Assembly: GCA_034620365.1 (NCBI GenBank)
Contig: JAQGEQ010000339.1
Coordinates: forward strand, 806,001-870,000
Source: Pegea sp. RAD2-039
Lineage: Eukaryota; Chordata; Thaliacea; Salpida; Salpidae
Length of the DNA stretch: 64,000 nucleotides
Direction: 5' to 3'
This document shows positions 63,771 through 64,000 of the stretch, piece by piece. The notes below the pieces were generated by a model. It had not been told where the DNA came from and did no database searches. It worked only from the letters and a program-made list of their open reading frames with translations. A program made the translations under genes and the position numbers. Within the stretch, counting starts at the first letter, position 1; every line of letters begins with the position of its first letter.

Positions 63771-63950
63771 TTTGTACCAAGAAGTTGACAATTTCAATAA
63801 CAGCATTTAACTTAAATTTTCCAATCAATTCATGTTTTTCTAGAAGTGTTATAGCAGCTTTAGTTAAAATACCAGTTGGAGAACAAATATTTCATAAAAT
63901 ACCATTTGACTCACCACCTTGACTTGCAAAAACTACTTAGCCGACCAATT
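63771..63950 (-). pseudogene. Possible decayed exon, unidentified
   Basis: On the minus strand a frame reads SPTGILTKAAITLLEKHELIG and on to a stop at about 63770. It looks protein-like and enzyme-like in composition, but an in-frame TGA lies a few codons upstream of SPTG and no acceptor is convincing. It could be a pseudogene remnant or the last exon of a gene continuing past the window. The segment loosely recalls C-terminal parts of saccharopine-dehydrogenase-like oxidoreductases; not reliable. Confidence 0.25.
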
Positions 63951-64000
63951 AAACCAATGAACAGTTAGAGCTGTGTATAGAAAACTTTGATGATACAGTG

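Overview
This is AT-rich, intron-containing nuclear DNA from an invertebrate animal. The evidence is GT-AG introns, the standard genetic code, a METTL14 m6A-writer subunit, a lysyl oxidase, MAM-domain membrane proteins, non-LTR retrotransposons and tRNA-derived SINEs. I cannot name the species. Nearly all genes are split into many short exons, so the gene models below were assembled by hand from splice sites, reading phase and family similarity; every reported model closes in frame.

Layout. 1-12.3 kb: two long-chain acyl-CoA synthetase (ACSL) genes lie head to head as a large inverted duplication, arms at 1-2654 and 7525-10708, around a 4.9 kb spacer holding a tRNA-type SINE and decayed retroelements. 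The right copy is complete (14 exons, 654 aa); the left one runs off the window edge. 14.3-16.8 kb: a 5'-truncated non-LTR retrotransposon with an intact 765-codon reverse-transcriptase frame. 18.1-19.7 kb: a small coiled-coil protein of unknown role. 20.1-32.4 kb: a second head-to-head pair, two type II membrane proteins with MAM domains. They are diverged paralogues except for a 536-bp, nearly identical stretch covering one MAM domain. 36.2-48.2 kb: one 10-exon gene joining a signal peptide, a prodomain with a dibasic site, about 83 tandem 11-residue Tyr/Ser/Gly/Pro repeats and a C-terminal lysyl oxidase domain (1848 aa in all). Its third intron carries nested LINE remains. 51.4-53.6 kb: SRFBP1/BUD22. 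54.1-56.6 kb (minus): METTL14. 57.8-58.1 kb: a tRNA-Val-like SINE. 60.7-63.0 kb: an SLC35F1/F2-type transporter.

The genes are ordinary metazoan loci side by side, not an operon or a defence island. The most interesting objects are the self-contained cross-linking protein (repeat scaffold plus its own lysyl oxidase), the two inverted gene pairs with different homogenisation patterns, and a SINE that shares its 3' tail with the resident LINE family, as expected if the LINE machinery mobilises it.
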